A stretch of 64,000 nucleotides of DNA from Paenibacillus herberti (GTDB lineage Bacteria > Bacillota > Bacilli > Paenibacillales > Paenibacillaceae), in contig NZ_NMUQ01000003.1 in assembly GCF_002233675.1 (NCBI RefSeq), positions 381,641-445,640 on the forward strand, in the 5' to 3' direction. The notes under the pieces are model-generated. The model was given only the letters and a program-made list of their open reading frames with translations, did not search any database and had not been told where the DNA came from. A program made the position numbers and the translations under genes. This document shows, piece by piece, positions 1 through 7,821 of the stretch (positions are counted from its first letter, which is position 1; the number at the start of each line of letters is the position of its first letter).

Positions 1-459
1 TATGTTTCCCAGCCGGTTCGCGATGAGCTGGAAAGAGCGCTTGAAGCTTCCAAAAACAAGTCGAGCATCGAAGAGCTGCTGCCTTGGTTCTATGAGCATT
101 ATAACGGGGTCGGCACGCCTTATTGCTTCAGTATGGGCAATGAAATTATTACCAAAGCGTTATGTCTGTTCTATGTTGCCAAAGGTGATCCTGAGCAGCT
201 CGTTATCGGTGCAGTAAATTTCGGCCGCGATACGGATTGCCTGGCCGCTGTTGCTTCCGGACTGGGGGGAGCCTTGCGCGGCGCATCAACGCTTCGCAAA
301 GAGTGGATCGAGACGGTGGATGATGCCATGACGACGAATCCTTATACAGTTTCGCGCCGCTCGCTCAGCGAGATGTCGCAGGTCATTTATGAGGGAGTGC
401 TGAACGAGCGTTCCAAAGCGCTGGCGCATGCGGAGGAAGTAGCTTCCTTAATCAAATGA
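1..459 (+). CDS. ADP-ribosylglycohydrolase family protein, C-terminal part (5' end outside window)
   Basis: The reading frame is open from the first base and ends at TGA-flanked codon TCAAATGA (stop 457-459). The visible 152 residues contain the family's C-terminal signature NFGRDTDCLAAVASGLGGAL, in which the acidic residues of the G-R-D-T-D motif bind the two Mg ions of the ADP-ribosylglycohydrolase (DraG-like) fold. Members remove ADP-ribose from proteins or other ligands, and in sugar operons they often act on unidentified N-glycosides. The next gene is a sugar-phosphate isomerase with a good ribosome site, so a carbohydrate or nucleoside salvage operon beginning upstream is likely (inference). 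The start, and hence the full length, cannot be seen. Confidence 0.85.
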   Translation, partial: YVSQPVRDELERALEASKNKSSIEELLPWFYEHYNGVGTPYCFSMGNEIITKALCLFYVAKGDPEQLVIGAVNFGRDTDCLAAVASGLGGALRGASTLRKEWIETVDDAMTTNPYTVSRRSLSEMSQVIYEGVLNERSKALAHAEEVASLIK

Positions 460-554
460 ACGGGGAAGCGGAAGAAGCAGCTTTACTAATATAAACGGGG
501 CAGCGCGGAGAAAAGCAATCATTCTGGGTAAAAACAGTTAAGGAGGTGGCTTAA

Positions 555-1043
555 ATGATCGTAGCAATCGGAAGCGACCATGCCGGTTATCCGCTAAAGG
601 CCCATATCGTAGAGGCGATGACAGCAGGGGGCATCGAGATCACGGACTTCGGGAGTTATACGCCTGAGCCGGTGGATTTTCCAGATGTGGCGAGACTTGT
701 ATGTGATGCCGTGCGGGAGGGGCGGGCTTTTCGGGGCATTATGGTATGCGGCACAGGAGTTGGTGCAGCCATTGCCGCCAATAAGATCCCAGGCATTCGG
801 TCAGCTGTAGGTCATGATAGCTACAGCGCAGTACAATGCGTGGAGCATGATGATGTCAATGTTCTGTGCATTGGCGCACAGATCGTTGGACCTACGCTTG
901 CTGCCGCGTATGTGACCGCTTTTCTCGGTGCGGAGTTCAGTACCGAACCGCATTTTCGCAGGCGGGTGGAAAAGCTCCACGCCCTGGAGCGCACCGCGGC
1001 GATGGAATGGCTGGCTTCTGAGGATGGCTTGAAGAAGTCTTAA
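555..1043 (+). CDS. RpiB/LacA/LacB-family sugar-phosphate isomerase
   Basis: This 162-residue protein starts with the family hallmark IGSDHAGY and has the catalytic-loop motif GIMVCGTGVGAAIAANK. The cysteine in VCGTG is the proton-abstracting base in RpiB-type enzymes. RpiB/LacAB enzymes interconvert aldose and ketose phosphates (ribose 5-phosphate, allose 6-phosphate or galactose 6-phosphate); which substrate applies cannot be told from sequence. The start is well set by AAGGAGGTGG about seven bases upstream of ATG. The length fits the family (about 140-170). It follows the ADP-ribosylglycohydrolase gene by 95 bases and probably shares its transcript, which suggests a small catabolic operon for a modified sugar. 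Confidence 0.85.
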   Translation: MIVAIGSDHAGYPLKAHIVEAMTAGGIEITDFGSYTPEPVDFPDVARLVCDAVREGRAFRGIMVCGTGVGAAIAANKIPGIRSAVGHDSYSAVQCVEHDDVNVLCIGAQIVGPTLAAAYVTAFLGAEFSTEPHFRRRVEKLHALERTAAMEWLASEDGLKKS

Positions 1044-1092
1044 TAGGTTGAGAGACTAGCTGAATAGGAAGCTAGTAAGGCAGTGTAGCGAG

Positions 1093-1161
1093 TCGGTCCT
1101 TCTGTACAAGAAATACGGCATCGCCGTTCTCATTCATTTATGGACGGCTCTGTATGCCATA
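1093..1161. repeat. Hairpin repeat, copy 1
   Basis: First of two imperfect copies of a roughly 68-base element lying between the isomerase gene and position 1300. Both share a CCTTCTGKACAAG lead and a two-part stem. Here the inner arms are GCCGTTC and GGACGGC, and the outer arms ATACGG and CTGTAT. Both pairings use G-U in RNA where copy 2 has Watson-Crick pairs. Confidence 0.6.
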
Positions 1162-1225
1162 GACCAACGGAGATCCTTTCTATATAAGTTGTGCTAGAAG
1201 AGAAACAGACGAGGAAGCGGAGAGA

Positions 1226-1291
1226 ACCAGTCCTTCTGGACAAGCAATATGGCATCGCCGTCCTCATTCATGGGACGGCTCCATATGCGAT
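1226..1291. repeat. Hairpin repeat, copy 2
   Basis: Second copy of the element at 1093-1161. Inner stem arms GCCGTCC and GGACGGC surround the loop TCATTCATG; outer arms are ATATGG and CCATAT, followed by GCGATGG. Stem positions differ from copy 1 in ways that keep pairing, so a conserved palindromic element or structured RNA is more likely than chance similarity. No reading frame crosses it convincingly. Confidence 0.6.
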
Positions 1292-1597
1292 GGAACTACG
1301 AGAATGAGGCCGATAAGGCCATCTATTCTAGTAGGAGAAGCAACGCGTTCGCATTTGTAGGCGGATTCCCCCCCTTATAAGGGATAGAAATCAAGGAATC
1401 GGACTACAAGAGCGATCGGAAGAAGGATTGGTTCGCGGAGCGAGTTTGGCTGTTAAATCTCTAAGCTGCAATTTATATAGCCCCAAAGAATAGTAGAAAA
1501 TTAATGTATCCCTAGAAATTTCTAGATATAATTAGGCCCATATTCGAATAGTTTAGAGTTATTCAGAACTATTGCGCAGAATAGGGAAGATCTCAGT
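1292..1597. other. Intergenic stretch with no recognised gene
   Basis: About 300 bases, GC-mixed at first and AT-rich after 1450. No ORF with a ribosome site, no tRNA-like fold and no terminator with a T-run was seen. A short CCCCCCCTTATAAGGG near 1368 is the only notable motif. Confidence 0.5.
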
Positions 1598-1762
1598 ATG
1601 AAATAATTCGTTCCAATTGCCACACTCCTGTTACTAATTGTCAGCCTGCTCATTAATCAATTTGCCGAGCCGCTCAGTGATTTCTGGATGGGGTTAGTTA
1701 CAGGACTTATTATTACGGGCATCATTTACAGCTTGGCAACTCGCTTTTGGGTAAAAGCCTGA
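1598..1762 (+). pseudogene. Small membrane peptide gene interrupted at codon 3
   Basis: Reading from ATG 1598, the codons are ATG AAA TAA, and the same frame then stays open to TGA 1760-1762. It encodes about 51 residues: a hydrophobic segment (VPIATLLLLIVSLLI), a short polar loop with NQFAEPLSDF, and a second hydrophobic segment (GLVTGLIITGIIYSLA) ending in RFWVKA. This is a credible two-helix membrane peptide directly followed by a strong terminator at 1778, so the locus was once a gene. The TAA may be a nonsense mutation, or translation could start internally at an ATT/TTG codon. The ribosome site (GGGAAGA) is weak. No family recognised. Confidence 0.4.
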
Positions 1763-1777
1763 CGAAACCGCTTCCAT

Positions 1778-1816
1778 AAAAAACCTTGTTTCTGGCTCAC
1801 AGAAACAAGGTTTTTT
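1778..1816. terminator. Rho-independent terminator
   Basis: Perfect inverted repeat: AAAAAACCTTGTTTCTG pairs with CAGAAACAAGGTTTTTT around the loop GCTCA. It ends the transcript of the small membrane-peptide locus and is A/T-flanked on both sides, so it can act in both directions. Confidence 0.85.
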
Positions 1817-2017
1817 AATGTCGAAGTTTGTAAATTTAAGTGCAATTTTATCCCATTTTAATGAAGTTTGCAGCCAGTTGAGCCGATATAATTCGAACTA
1901 CGGCTTTTCGAAAGCGAGGAGGGATGAGGTTACTAGTGAAGAGCTCGGCTTCTAGAAAGAACACAGCTTGAACAACACAGCTTGAACAACACAGTGCCAT
2001 TTGTGGAGGAGAAAAGC

Positions 2018-3079
2018 TTGAACACAAAGTCAAAATGGTCTGAGATGATTGGCGGGCTGCGAAAGAAGAATCAACCTGCAGTCGAAACGACTTCCATCGA
2101 GACCGAGAGCAAGGCTGCTGGGGAATCAGCGGAGCAGTTAAGGCTTAAAGAGGCTTTTGTACTATCGTCGCAGATGGCTGAGTCTTCCTCGAAGCTGGTG
2201 AAGGAAACGGAATTCACCAATGACTTGGCGGAAGGGATCGGCTTGGCTATCCAGCAGGTTTCTAATGGGAGCGAAGCGATTGCTTCGAGTGCGAAGGCGA
2301 ATATGACGATGCTGGAGGAGGTTTCTCTAGGCATGGGTCATATTGCAGAGTTTTCCATCGCGCTCTCTCAAGAGACAGCCGATGTAGCGGACAAAGCTGT
2401 CAGCGGCCTTAGCACAATCGAGACGGCGGTCGGGCAGATGAATCGTGTCGCGGAGCATGCGCTATCGCAGGCAGATGCGATGAGTACGATGAATCGGCTC
2501 AATGAGGAAATTGAGGGAATTGCACTGGTCGTAGGTGAAATTTCCAGCCAGATTAACTTATTGTCCCTCAATGCAGCCATTGAGGCAGCTCACGCAGGGG
2601 AATACGGCCGAGGTTTCTCTGTCGTAGCGGATGAGATTCGCAAGCTTGCCGAGCAGTCCGCTGTCTCAGCCCGCAGCATCGGCAAGACGGCGGCGGATAT
2701 ACGAAGCAATTCCTTAAAGTCGGTCGAGGGTATGAAACGATTCAACGAAGAGTTGGAAAACGGTGTACAGCATGTTAACGCGGCTGGACAGTCGTTTCAC
2801 CAGATTGTAGATTTAACCGGAAAAGTGTCGGAAAAGGTCCAGGAAATCTCCAGCGTAACTCAGCAGGTGAATGCTGGAACAGAGGAAATTCTTGTCTCGG
2901 TCCGCGAAACGACAGATAATACGGAGCTGTCGATGGCTAGCTCCAAGGAGATTGCTTTATGCATAGAGGAGCAGCTCCAGTCCCTTCAGCAGACACTTCA
3001 GCTTGCGCGCATGCTTAAGGAGCAAGCTCTCAAGCTGAAGCAGGAGTCGGGGCCAGCATCAACAGCGGATAGGGGATAA
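2018..3079 (+). CDS. Soluble methyl-accepting chemotaxis-type signal transducer
   Basis: This protein of about 353 residues lacks any transmembrane segment. After a charged 60-70-residue head it is almost entirely the coiled-coil MCP signalling domain. The hairpin tip is clear: EISSQINLLSLNAAIEAAHA followed by GEYGRGFSVVADEIRKLAEQ, the region that contacts CheA/CheW. The upstream in-frame TTG at 1982 lies in a 14-base tandem repeat, whereas TTG 2018 has GGAGGAG seven bases before it, so 2018 is preferred. It is separated from the GAF gene by two bases and leads a five-gene operon. A cytoplasmic receptor with a separate GAF partner suggests sensing of an internal metabolite (inference). Confidence 0.85.
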   Translation: MNTKSKWSEMIGGLRKKNQPAVETTSIETESKAAGESAEQLRLKEAFVLSSQMAESSSKLVKETEFTNDLAEGIGLAIQQVSNGSEAIASSAKANMTMLEEVSLGMGHIAEFSIALSQETADVADKAVSGLSTIETAVGQMNRVAEHALSQADAMSTMNRLNEEIEGIALVVGEISSQINLLSLNAAIEAAHAGEYGRGFSVVADEIRKLAEQSAVSARSIGKTAADIRSNSLKSVEGMKRFNEELENGVQHVNAAGQSFHQIVDLTGKVSEKVQEISSVTQQVNAGTEEILVSVRETTDNTELSMASSKEIALCIEEQLQSLQQTLQLARMLKEQALKLKQESGPASTADRG

Positions 3080-3081
3080 GA

Positions 3082-3507
3082 ATGAACACGGAAATGCAGC
3101 ATGTAGATGAGATTCTGGCACAATTAGCTAATTTTACTGGAGTAAAGGATATTGCCTGCCATCGAATTGCAAACGGCAAGCTTAATCCGGTTCTGAAAAC
3201 GGAGACCGATCAGCTTGGCATCGAGCGCTGGAAGCAGGTTCATGGAGAGAAACCCGTTTATATCAGCGAAGATCCGCTTCTTACGTCCATATTGAAGGAG
3301 CGTAAGACGGTCATCATTGATGACGTCGCCACTGATCCTAGATCACATGAGGAGTTCTTTTTCTTCGGCATCGATAGCCTCATGATTGTTCCGGTCATCC
3401 GTGGAGAGGAAGTAGAAGGTTTGCTCATAGCAGCATCCATCGGCAGCAGGTTTGCTTTCACACCGGGACAGGCAGCTGAGGGAGAACGTTTGGCGGCATT
3501 GCTTTAG
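3082..3507 (+). CDS. Stand-alone GAF-domain protein
   Basis: A 141-residue protein that is one GAF domain: an N-terminal helix (EILAQLANFTGVKDIACHRI), the central strand region with TVIIDDVATDP, and the final strands SLMIVPVIRGEEVEGLLIAA. GAF domains bind small ligands such as cyclic nucleotides, haem or aromatic acids, but no diagnostic ligand motif is visible. It ends soon after the last strand at RLAALL, slightly short of a typical C-terminal helix. The gene sits two bases after the soluble MCP gene, so it is probably the detachable sensory module of that receptor. Ligand unknown. Confidence 0.7.
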   Translation: MNTEMQHVDEILAQLANFTGVKDIACHRIANGKLNPVLKTETDQLGIERWKQVHGEKPVYISEDPLLTSILKERKTVIIDDVATDPRSHEEFFFFGIDSLMIVPVIRGEEVEGLLIAASIGSRFAFTPGQAAEGERLAALL

Positions 3508-3536
3508 AGAGAGAAGAACGAGAAGGGGTGGGGGAT

Positions 3537-5168
3537 ATGATAGTAGCAGAGGCCATTCTTCGTTATTTGAAAGCGCAAGGCGTTGAACATCTTTTTGGAA
3601 TCCCCGCTGGAATTATAAGTCCAATCTACGATTCGATGATCGATGTTGGCATTAAACCGGTCATTACGAAAAATGAGGCTGGCTCCGCCTACATGGCGGC
3701 CAGGTATTCCAGTACGACTGGTAAGCTATCCGTGTGCGCGGGAGCTGGAGCTGTCGGTGTCAGCAATATGATGAACGGCATTGCCGACGCCAAGCGTGCC
3801 AAGGCGCCGATGCTTGTCATCGCTGGTGCGATCAACCGCTGGCAGATGGGCAAAGGAGCTATTCAAGAGCTGGATGGCGAACAGATGGTCAAAGTCGTGA
3901 CGAAGTACAGCGCCACCGTACTCCGCGAGGAGGATGTACTGCCTGAGCTTGACCGCGCAGTGCGTGCAGCGCTGACGCCGCCATGCGGTCCAGTCTATCT
4001 GTCCATTCCCATTGATATCCAGCGTGCGATTTTGCCGCAACTTGAGCTGCCGACGCCGCCAGCGTTAGATCCCTCAATTGCTGCTGAACCCCAGCCGGAA
4101 GCGCTTGAGCGGGCAGCGGCTCTTATCCGTAACGCTGGTAAAGGCTTGATCATGGTTGGCCGCGGAGGACGTGGCTTTGGGCCACTCATTGAGGAACTGA
4201 GCTCCCGGCTCGGATGGCCGGTCATCACAACGCCGGCTGGCAAAGGTGTTATCTCCATCGATTACCCTCTTAACCTGGGCAACTATGGCTTTGCCAGCAC
4301 GGATGCGGCATCCCGTTATGTAAACGGCAGCGAACCGGAATGTCTGCTCGTACTTGGGACAAGTCTTGGAGAAGCGTCGACATGCAACTTCAATGAAGTG
4401 CTCGTTAAGGGACGGTCAGTCATTCATATCGATCTGGATCCATCCGAGATTGGCAAAGTGTTTCAAACGGATGCTCCTGTATGCGGAGATTTGCGGTACG
4501 CGCTGCCCTATTTGCTAGATAACTGTGGTCCGGAGAGAATGCCTCAGCAGGTTGAGCGGCCCGTCAATGACGCTTACGAGCGGAATCATACGGGATTGTC
4601 GCTGCGACTATTCCTTGAGGGACTTAGCCATGTTTTGCCGGTAGAAACACGTTATGCCTGCGATATTGGTGAGTTCACGAACTTTGCGCTCAAATACCTG
4701 TCCGTTCCAGATGAAGGAGATTTCGAGATTAATCTCGATTACGGAGCCATGGGCTCTGCGATTGCAGGAGCCGCGGGTTTAGCTATTGCGGAGCCGGGCA
4801 AACCGATCGCTGTGCTGGCGGGAGACGGCTGCTTTTTCATGAACGGCATGGATATTTTGACGGCCAAAGAGTACCGCCTTCCTGTTATCTACATCATCAT
4901 TAACAATGCCATGCTCTCTTATGTGGAGCGGGGCCAGCAATTCCTGTTCAAGCGTACGCTGCCTGACTACAAGCAGGAGCGGATTTCGATTGCGGCGATG
5001 ATGGAAGCCGCTGGTGTGCGCTCGATGACGATTGAGAATATGGACGAGCTGTTCCGAATTCAGGACTTCACCTGTAATCTCGATGGTCCATGCGTAATTG
5101 AGGTCGTAACGGACGGCAGCGAGCCAGCGCCGATTCTGGATCGGCTGAAGGCGCTTATCAGTCAATAA
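3537..5168 (+). CDS. ThDP-dependent 2-oxoacid decarboxylase / acetolactate-synthase-like enzyme
   Basis: A 543-residue protein with the three-domain layout of the acetolactate synthase/benzoylformate decarboxylase superfamily. The N-terminal pyrimidine-binding domain carries the essential glutamate in TKNEAGSAYMA (about residue 47). The central domain has LIMVGRGGRG and IDLDPSEIGK. The C-terminal diphosphate domain carries GDGCFFMNG and, 26 residues on, INNAMLSYVERG, which together bind Mg-ThDP. Enzymes of this fold decarboxylate a 2-oxoacid and release an aldehyde or join it to a second carbonyl (acyloin). The residues fixing the substrate are not recognisable. ATG 3537 is favoured over GTG 3528 because AAGGGG then lies nine bases upstream. 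It is the metabolic centre of the sensor operon. Confidence 0.8.
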   Translation: MIVAEAILRYLKAQGVEHLFGIPAGIISPIYDSMIDVGIKPVITKNEAGSAYMAARYSSTTGKLSVCAGAGAVGVSNMMNGIADAKRAKAPMLVIAGAINRWQMGKGAIQELDGEQMVKVVTKYSATVLREEDVLPELDRAVRAALTPPCGPVYLSIPIDIQRAILPQLELPTPPALDPSIAAEPQPEALERAAALIRNAGKGLIMVGRGGRGFGPLIEELSSRLGWPVITTPAGKGVISIDYPLNLGNYGFASTDAASRYVNGSEPECLLVLGTSLGEASTCNFNEVLVKGRSVIHIDLDPSEIGKVFQTDAPVCGDLRYALPYLLDNCGPERMPQQVERPVNDAYERNHTGLSLRLFLEGLSHVLPVETRYACDIGEFTNFALKYLSVPDEGDFEINLDYGAMGSAIAGAAGLAIAEPGKPIAVLAGDGCFFMNGMDILTAKEYRLPVIYIIINNAMLSYVERGQQFLFKRTLPDYKQERISIAAMMEAAGVRSMTIENMDELFRIQDFTCNLDGPCVIEVVTDGSEPAPILDRLKALISQ

Positions 5169-5189
5169 CCATAACCGAGGAGGATTATA

Positions 5190-5531
5190 ATGGGTTCTTT
5201 TAATATCAATATCGATCGTACAGGCAAGGTTTTTCATGCAAAGGTAGAAGGAACATTTTCGCCGGAGGACGGCATGGAATCAGTAAAGGCCTATCAGGCA
5301 AAAATAGCGGAAATTACGGTTTCGGAGTATGAGATTCACATTGATTGCACGGAGCTGAACGTATCCTCTCCTTCCACACTGCCGATTCTCGAAGCCTGCT
5401 TCCAGATGTACAAGCAAGATGGATTCAATAAGGTCGTGCTGACGCTCGCCAAAAACCCGATTCTTAAAATGCAGCTTGGACGCGTTGCGCGCACCGTTGG
5501 TCTGGAAAACTGCGAAATTAACGAGGTTTAA
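5190..5531 (+). CDS. STAS/anti-sigma-antagonist-like small protein
   Basis: This 113-residue protein has the beta-alpha pattern of a STAS-like domain: paired N-terminal strands (FNINIDRTGKVFHAKVEGTF), a helix (DGMESVKAYQAKI), strand YEIHIDCTELN, a helix around STLPILEACFQMYKQ, then strand NKVVLTLA. The usual phosphorylatable serine of SpoIIAA-type proteins cannot be placed with confidence. AGGAGG lies seven bases before ATG. It is wedged between the ThDP enzyme and the KAS III gene with gaps of about 20-30 bases, so it is surely co-transcribed. A role as partner or scaffold for one of these enzymes, or as a signalling adaptor, is inference. Confidence 0.55.
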   Translation: MGSFNINIDRTGKVFHAKVEGTFSPEDGMESVKAYQAKIAEITVSEYEIHIDCTELNVSSPSTLPILEACFQMYKQDGFNKVVLTLAKNPILKMQLGRVARTVGLENCEINEV

Positions 5532-5560
5532 AAACCGATTGAGAGAGGAGATTCGCTATC

Positions 5561-6550
5561 ATGACAGCAGTGCGTATTCGCGGTATTGAGATGTACCATC
5601 CATCCAATGAGGTGGACAATGAGTATTATATCAATCGTTTTGCCGAGGCGGGAATTCCAGTGTCGGGTCTGCTTAAGGCGCTGGGACGCGAAAAGCGTTT
5701 CATCATCGACAACAAGGATGAAAACACGTTCACGATGTCCGTAGCGGCGTCTCGTAAACTGCTCCAGTCCGCAGGCGTATCCGCCGAGGAGCTTGACCTG
5801 ATCATCTTCACGTCGCAGACGCCGGAATATTTAATTCCTAGCGTGTCCATGAAGCTTCATGCCGCACTTGGAGCTGGTAAAGGGACGATGTGTTACGATA
5901 TCAACGCCAACTGCGCAGGAATTCTCGTCGCCATGGAGCAGGCAAGTCGTACGATGATGGCGAACCCTCGTGTCCGCAAAGTGCTTGTCGTCGGAGCGGA
6001 GCATCTCTCCGTACACAGCACGGACAATCCGGTGTATCATTCCAACTTCGCTGACTCCGCGGCAGCTGTACTGCTGCAGGCTGAAGAAGGCGAAGGCGGC
6101 TTCATCGATTCCGTATCCCAAACGAACTCCATGGTTATCGACAACTCCCTGTTCCCGGGAACGGGCTTGTCCAACATGTACCGCGACGGAGTGGCGCCGA
6201 CGGATGTCCACGTCCAGTTCACGCCGTTCGACGATTCGGTATGTGTTGATTCCGCCGTTGATTGCGTGCGGGAAGTAATGGAGCGTAACGGAGTGAAGGC
6301 GGATGAAGTCGGTCACTTCCTGTTCTCGCAATTCTCCGTGGGCAACAACAAACTCGTTGTTGACCGGCTTGGCCTGGATGAGAGCAAAATCCACTATGTC
6401 GGCGACAAATACGGTTACACGGCAAGCAACAGCCCGATTCTGGCGCTGCATGACGCCTTGAAAGCCGGCAAAGTTGAGCGCGGTGAGTACCTGGTGTTCT
6501 GGACGGTCGGCGCTGGCTGGCAGAATATCGCTTTACTTATGAAATATTAA
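5561..6550 (+). CDS. 3-oxoacyl-ACP synthase III (FabH)-like thiolase-fold enzyme with altered active site
   Basis: This 329-residue protein has the full KAS III fold. The nucleophile region DINANCAGILVAM places Cys118 at the FabH position, and the C-terminal half contains the duplicated thiolase core ending GAGWQNIALLMKY. In FabH the other two catalytic residues lie in PHQAN and GNTSAA. Here those sites read FSQFS (Ser256 for His) and GYTASN (Tyr286 for Asn). The protein can therefore probably load an acyl group on Cys but is unlikely to run normal decarboxylative condensation. Relatives with changed triads make esters, alkylquinolones or other secondary products. It closes the MCP-GAF-ThDP-STAS operon and is followed by a terminator. 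Confidence 0.8.
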   Translation: MTAVRIRGIEMYHPSNEVDNEYYINRFAEAGIPVSGLLKALGREKRFIIDNKDENTFTMSVAASRKLLQSAGVSAEELDLIIFTSQTPEYLIPSVSMKLHAALGAGKGTMCYDINANCAGILVAMEQASRTMMANPRVRKVLVVGAEHLSVHSTDNPVYHSNFADSAAAVLLQAEEGEGGFIDSVSQTNSMVIDNSLFPGTGLSNMYRDGVAPTDVHVQFTPFDDSVCVDSAVDCVREVMERNGVKADEVGHFLFSQFSVGNNKLVVDRLGLDESKIHYVGDKYGYTASNSPILALHDALKAGKVERGEYLVFWTVGAGWQNIALLMKY

Positions 6551-6561
6551 TAGTCATTGTT

Positions 6562-6598
6562 AAAAACCCTGCTTCGGTTAACCGAAGCAGGGTTTTTT
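6562..6598 (+). terminator. Rho-independent terminator of the sensor/ThDP/KAS operon
   Basis: Perfect inverted repeat AAAACCCTGCTTCGGTT / CCGAAGCAGGGTTTTTT twelve bases after the KAS III stop codon, with a six-T tail. Confidence 0.9.
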
Positions 6599-6762
6599 GC
6601 ATTGAAAAACTAGCAGCTTAGCTTATTTTGGCTAATAGGGCTATTGTATCGGTCATTCTTGATTCAATGAGCATCTCTTATAGTATACAGCTGGTAGATA
6701 GTGGAAGTATAGGGCGCGCTTCGCAAAAGTCAACAATAGATGAACATTAAGGAGGTTTTTAC

Positions 6763-7251
6763 ATGAATAAATTACCTGAAAACGCATCAGTTAGCGGAAG
6801 AGGCTGGTCAATAGGCGTCCTGTTAGTCTTATTTATCTTAGTCGTTATCGTAACAAGCATTTTTAATGATTCTTCCCAACTGGAAAACTCACAGAACGGG
6901 AACTCGTCTCCGATCAATATAGCAGTATTTACAGATTTTTATATTTATAATCAGTCGGATTATACATTGGAAACGACGCTGCTGCTCGGAGACTTTGAAC
7001 CGCCGGGTCCCCGTGTCCACGTTCTTAATCCGGGACAAAGGGATAGCTATCAGGTTGTATACAAAAATAATGAGTACAGGAACGCTTATGTTCGTTATAC
7101 GGCATCTAGCAGCAATAACGTTTATGTTGACATAACACTGAGAACAAGCGGAAGAGCTACTGATAGAACTATAATAATTACGGCAATTGAGGGGATGTCT
7201 TACTCTCAAAACGTCCAAAACTTGTATATCAAAAATAGATATACACCTTGA
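6763..7251 (+). CDS. Array protein 1: tiny-TM anchor plus beta-rich domain, unknown function
   Basis: 162 residues. A polar head (MNKLPENASVSGRG) is followed by the transmembrane segment IGVLLVLFILVVIVTSIF and an exported-looking domain with no cysteine. The family pattern is visible: FYIYNQSD, a GDFEPPGP turn, LNPGQ, and alternating hydrophobic strands to the end NLYIKNRYTP. The anchor resembles the YjcZ-type tiny membrane peptides of sporulating bacilli; the rest matches nothing I can name. AAGGAGG lies eight to nine bases before ATG. It opens the first transcription unit of the array and is closest to array protein 6, with which it shares the NLYIK-RYTP tail. Confidence 0.75.
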   Translation: MNKLPENASVSGRGWSIGVLLVLFILVVIVTSIFNDSSQLENSQNGNSSPINIAVFTDFYIYNQSDYTLETTLLLGDFEPPGPRVHVLNPGQRDSYQVVYKNNEYRNAYVRYTASSSNNVYVDITLRTSGRATDRTIIITAIEGMSYSQNVQNLYIKNRYTP

Positions 7252-7295
7252 CTAGACCATCGTTGTTTACTGAACCTTAGGAGGTATGAACGAAA

Positions 7296-7805
7296 ATGAC
7301 CGTAACACCCCGAGATGATCGTAACGGCAGGAACAAGACATCAGTTGGCATTGTTTTAGTCTTGTTTATTTTAGTAGTTATAGTTAGCTCTATCTTTAAT
7401 AGAACCGCTCAAGCGGAAAGTCCGCAAGAGGATAATTCAATTGGCATCGCTGATTCAAGAGGTTTTAACGTTTATAACGAATCCATCTTCACGTTAACCG
7501 TTCCGGCTAACGGCCTGTTTGGAGATTTTGAACGTAAACCGCCTGCTCATACAATTCCTCCAGGTGGAAGTTATAATTACCAGGTTTCAACAAATTTGTA
7601 TAAAACATCTATAGCAAATATTTATTACAGCTATGAGTATCGGGATGGCGGACAAACGAGAACCGGAAATCTTATCGTGGATTTGGTTGTGGATACGGGA
7701 TACCACCATGCCGGCGGTGTTGCATACATGAGATTATTCACTACAGGACCGATCAACTATTACAGGAAAGACGAATACTCCACGGATGTACGGATTAGAA
7801 ACTGA
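7296..7805 (+). CDS. Array protein 2: tiny-TM anchor plus beta-rich domain, unknown function
   Basis: 169 residues: head MTVTPRDDRNGRNKTSV, membrane segment GIVLVLFILVVIVSSIF, then a beta-rich domain with FNVYNESIFTLTV, GDFERKPPAHTIPPGG and a YYSYEYRDGGQTRTG strand pair. It ends in GPINYYRKDEYSTDVRIRN. Array protein 7 is its clear sister along the whole length. TTAGGAGG precedes the start. The 44-base gap from protein 1 and 16-base gap to protein 3 indicate one transcript. The GDFE-x-PP turn and PGG loop are the most conserved points across the family, and may be a ligand or partner surface (inference). Confidence 0.75.
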   Translation: MTVTPRDDRNGRNKTSVGIVLVLFILVVIVSSIFNRTAQAESPQEDNSIGIADSRGFNVYNESIFTLTVPANGLFGDFERKPPAHTIPPGGSYNYQVSTNLYKTSIANIYYSYEYRDGGQTRTGNLIVDLVVDTGYHHAGGVAYMRLFTTGPINYYRKDEYSTDVRIRN

Positions 7806-7821
7806 TCAGGGAGGCTATGAA

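Noticed and set aside
6640..6762. Clear promoter for the first array transcript
   Set aside because: TATAGT near 6679 has only a weak TTCTTG 17 bases upstream, and the sigma-K-like TATAGTATA lacks the AC element, so no promoter is claimed.
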